From: an uncultured Gammaproteobacteria bacterium
GTDB lineage: Bacteria > Pseudomonadota > Gammaproteobacteria > Pseudomonadales > Pseudohongiellaceae
Reading direction: 5' to 3'
DNA length: 64,000 bases
Assembly (NCBI GenBank): GCA_913060975.1
Contig: CAJXVC010000007.1
Location: 124,001-188,000, forward strand
In this document: in pieces, positions 63,992-64,000 of the stretch
How the letters are laid out: each line of letters opens with the position of its first letter
Numbering within the stretch: the first letter of the stretch is position 1
Program-made: the position numbers and the translations under genes
The notes under the pieces: generated by a model
The model's input: the letters and a program-made list of their open reading frames with translations, nothing else
What the model was told of the DNA's origin: nothing
Databases searched by the model: none

Positions 63992-64000
63992 TCTGACTAT

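Overview
The window is chromosomal DNA of a gammaproteobacterium. The backbone genes (yggX, mutY, asmA, hisBHAF, a carboxy-terminal protease, envC, gpmI, a YibN-type rhodanese, secB, trmL, ntrC, ntrB, glutamine synthetase, thiI, typA) follow, from memory, the gene order of the Pseudomonas aeruginosa chromosome around PA5117-PA5148. The MSHA pilus locus and the moderate base composition suggest an aquatic relative of the Pseudomonadales/Cellvibrionales. The genus cannot be fixed from the sequence alone.

Region 1 (about 1-13,250) is accessory DNA on one side of a tRNA-Phe gene (13175-13250, minus strand). It carries loosely packed genes: an NHL-repeat protein; an SDR and an MDR oxidoreductase; a five-gene minus-strand cluster (NmrA-like, DUF4345, DUF1772, an unlisted 53-aa membrane protein, a beta-lactamase-fold serine hydrolase) behind an AraC-type regulator; a LysR regulator divergent from a pirin plus isochorismatase-fold hydrolase pair; and a DsbB homologue. 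The gaps hold a mosaic repeat family. Its members include three degenerate copies of tRNA-Phe nucleotides 31-60, a hairpin-rich 92-bp element present twice, and a tandem duplication of the tRNA downstream flank. This looks like a tRNA-anchored island built by repeated integration or duplication, but no integrase is visible in the window.

Region 2 (about 13,560-26,500) is housekeeping: asmA-mutY-yggX on the minus strand, hisB-hisH-hisA-hisF on the plus strand, gpmI-envC-ctp on the minus strand, then the rhodanese gene and secB on plus and trmL on minus.

Region 3 (about 26,890-54,210) is a complete MSHA-type IV pilus locus reading plus: mshI, a pilN-like gene, mshJ, K, L, M, N, E, G, a minor pilin, the major pilin, a PglL/TfpO-type O-oligosaccharyltransferase, mshC-, D-, O- and P-like genes, a small antisense gene, and a 3421-residue MshQ-like secreted protein. 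MshE keeps an N-terminal c-di-GMP-binding type domain. The ligase between major and minor pilins suggests the pilus is O-glycosylated. The locus sits between trmL and ntrC, genes that are close neighbours in Pseudomonas.

Region 4 (about 54,470-64,000) holds nitrogen control and translation genes: ntrC, ntrB and a glutamine synthetase of the eukaryote-like type II family, all on minus, then thiI, typA, a prolyl iminopeptidase and dtd on plus. The glutamine synthetase and ntrB each have their own good sigma-54 -24/-12 promoter and upstream NtrC palindrome. This ties an unusual GSII to a classical Ntr circuit.
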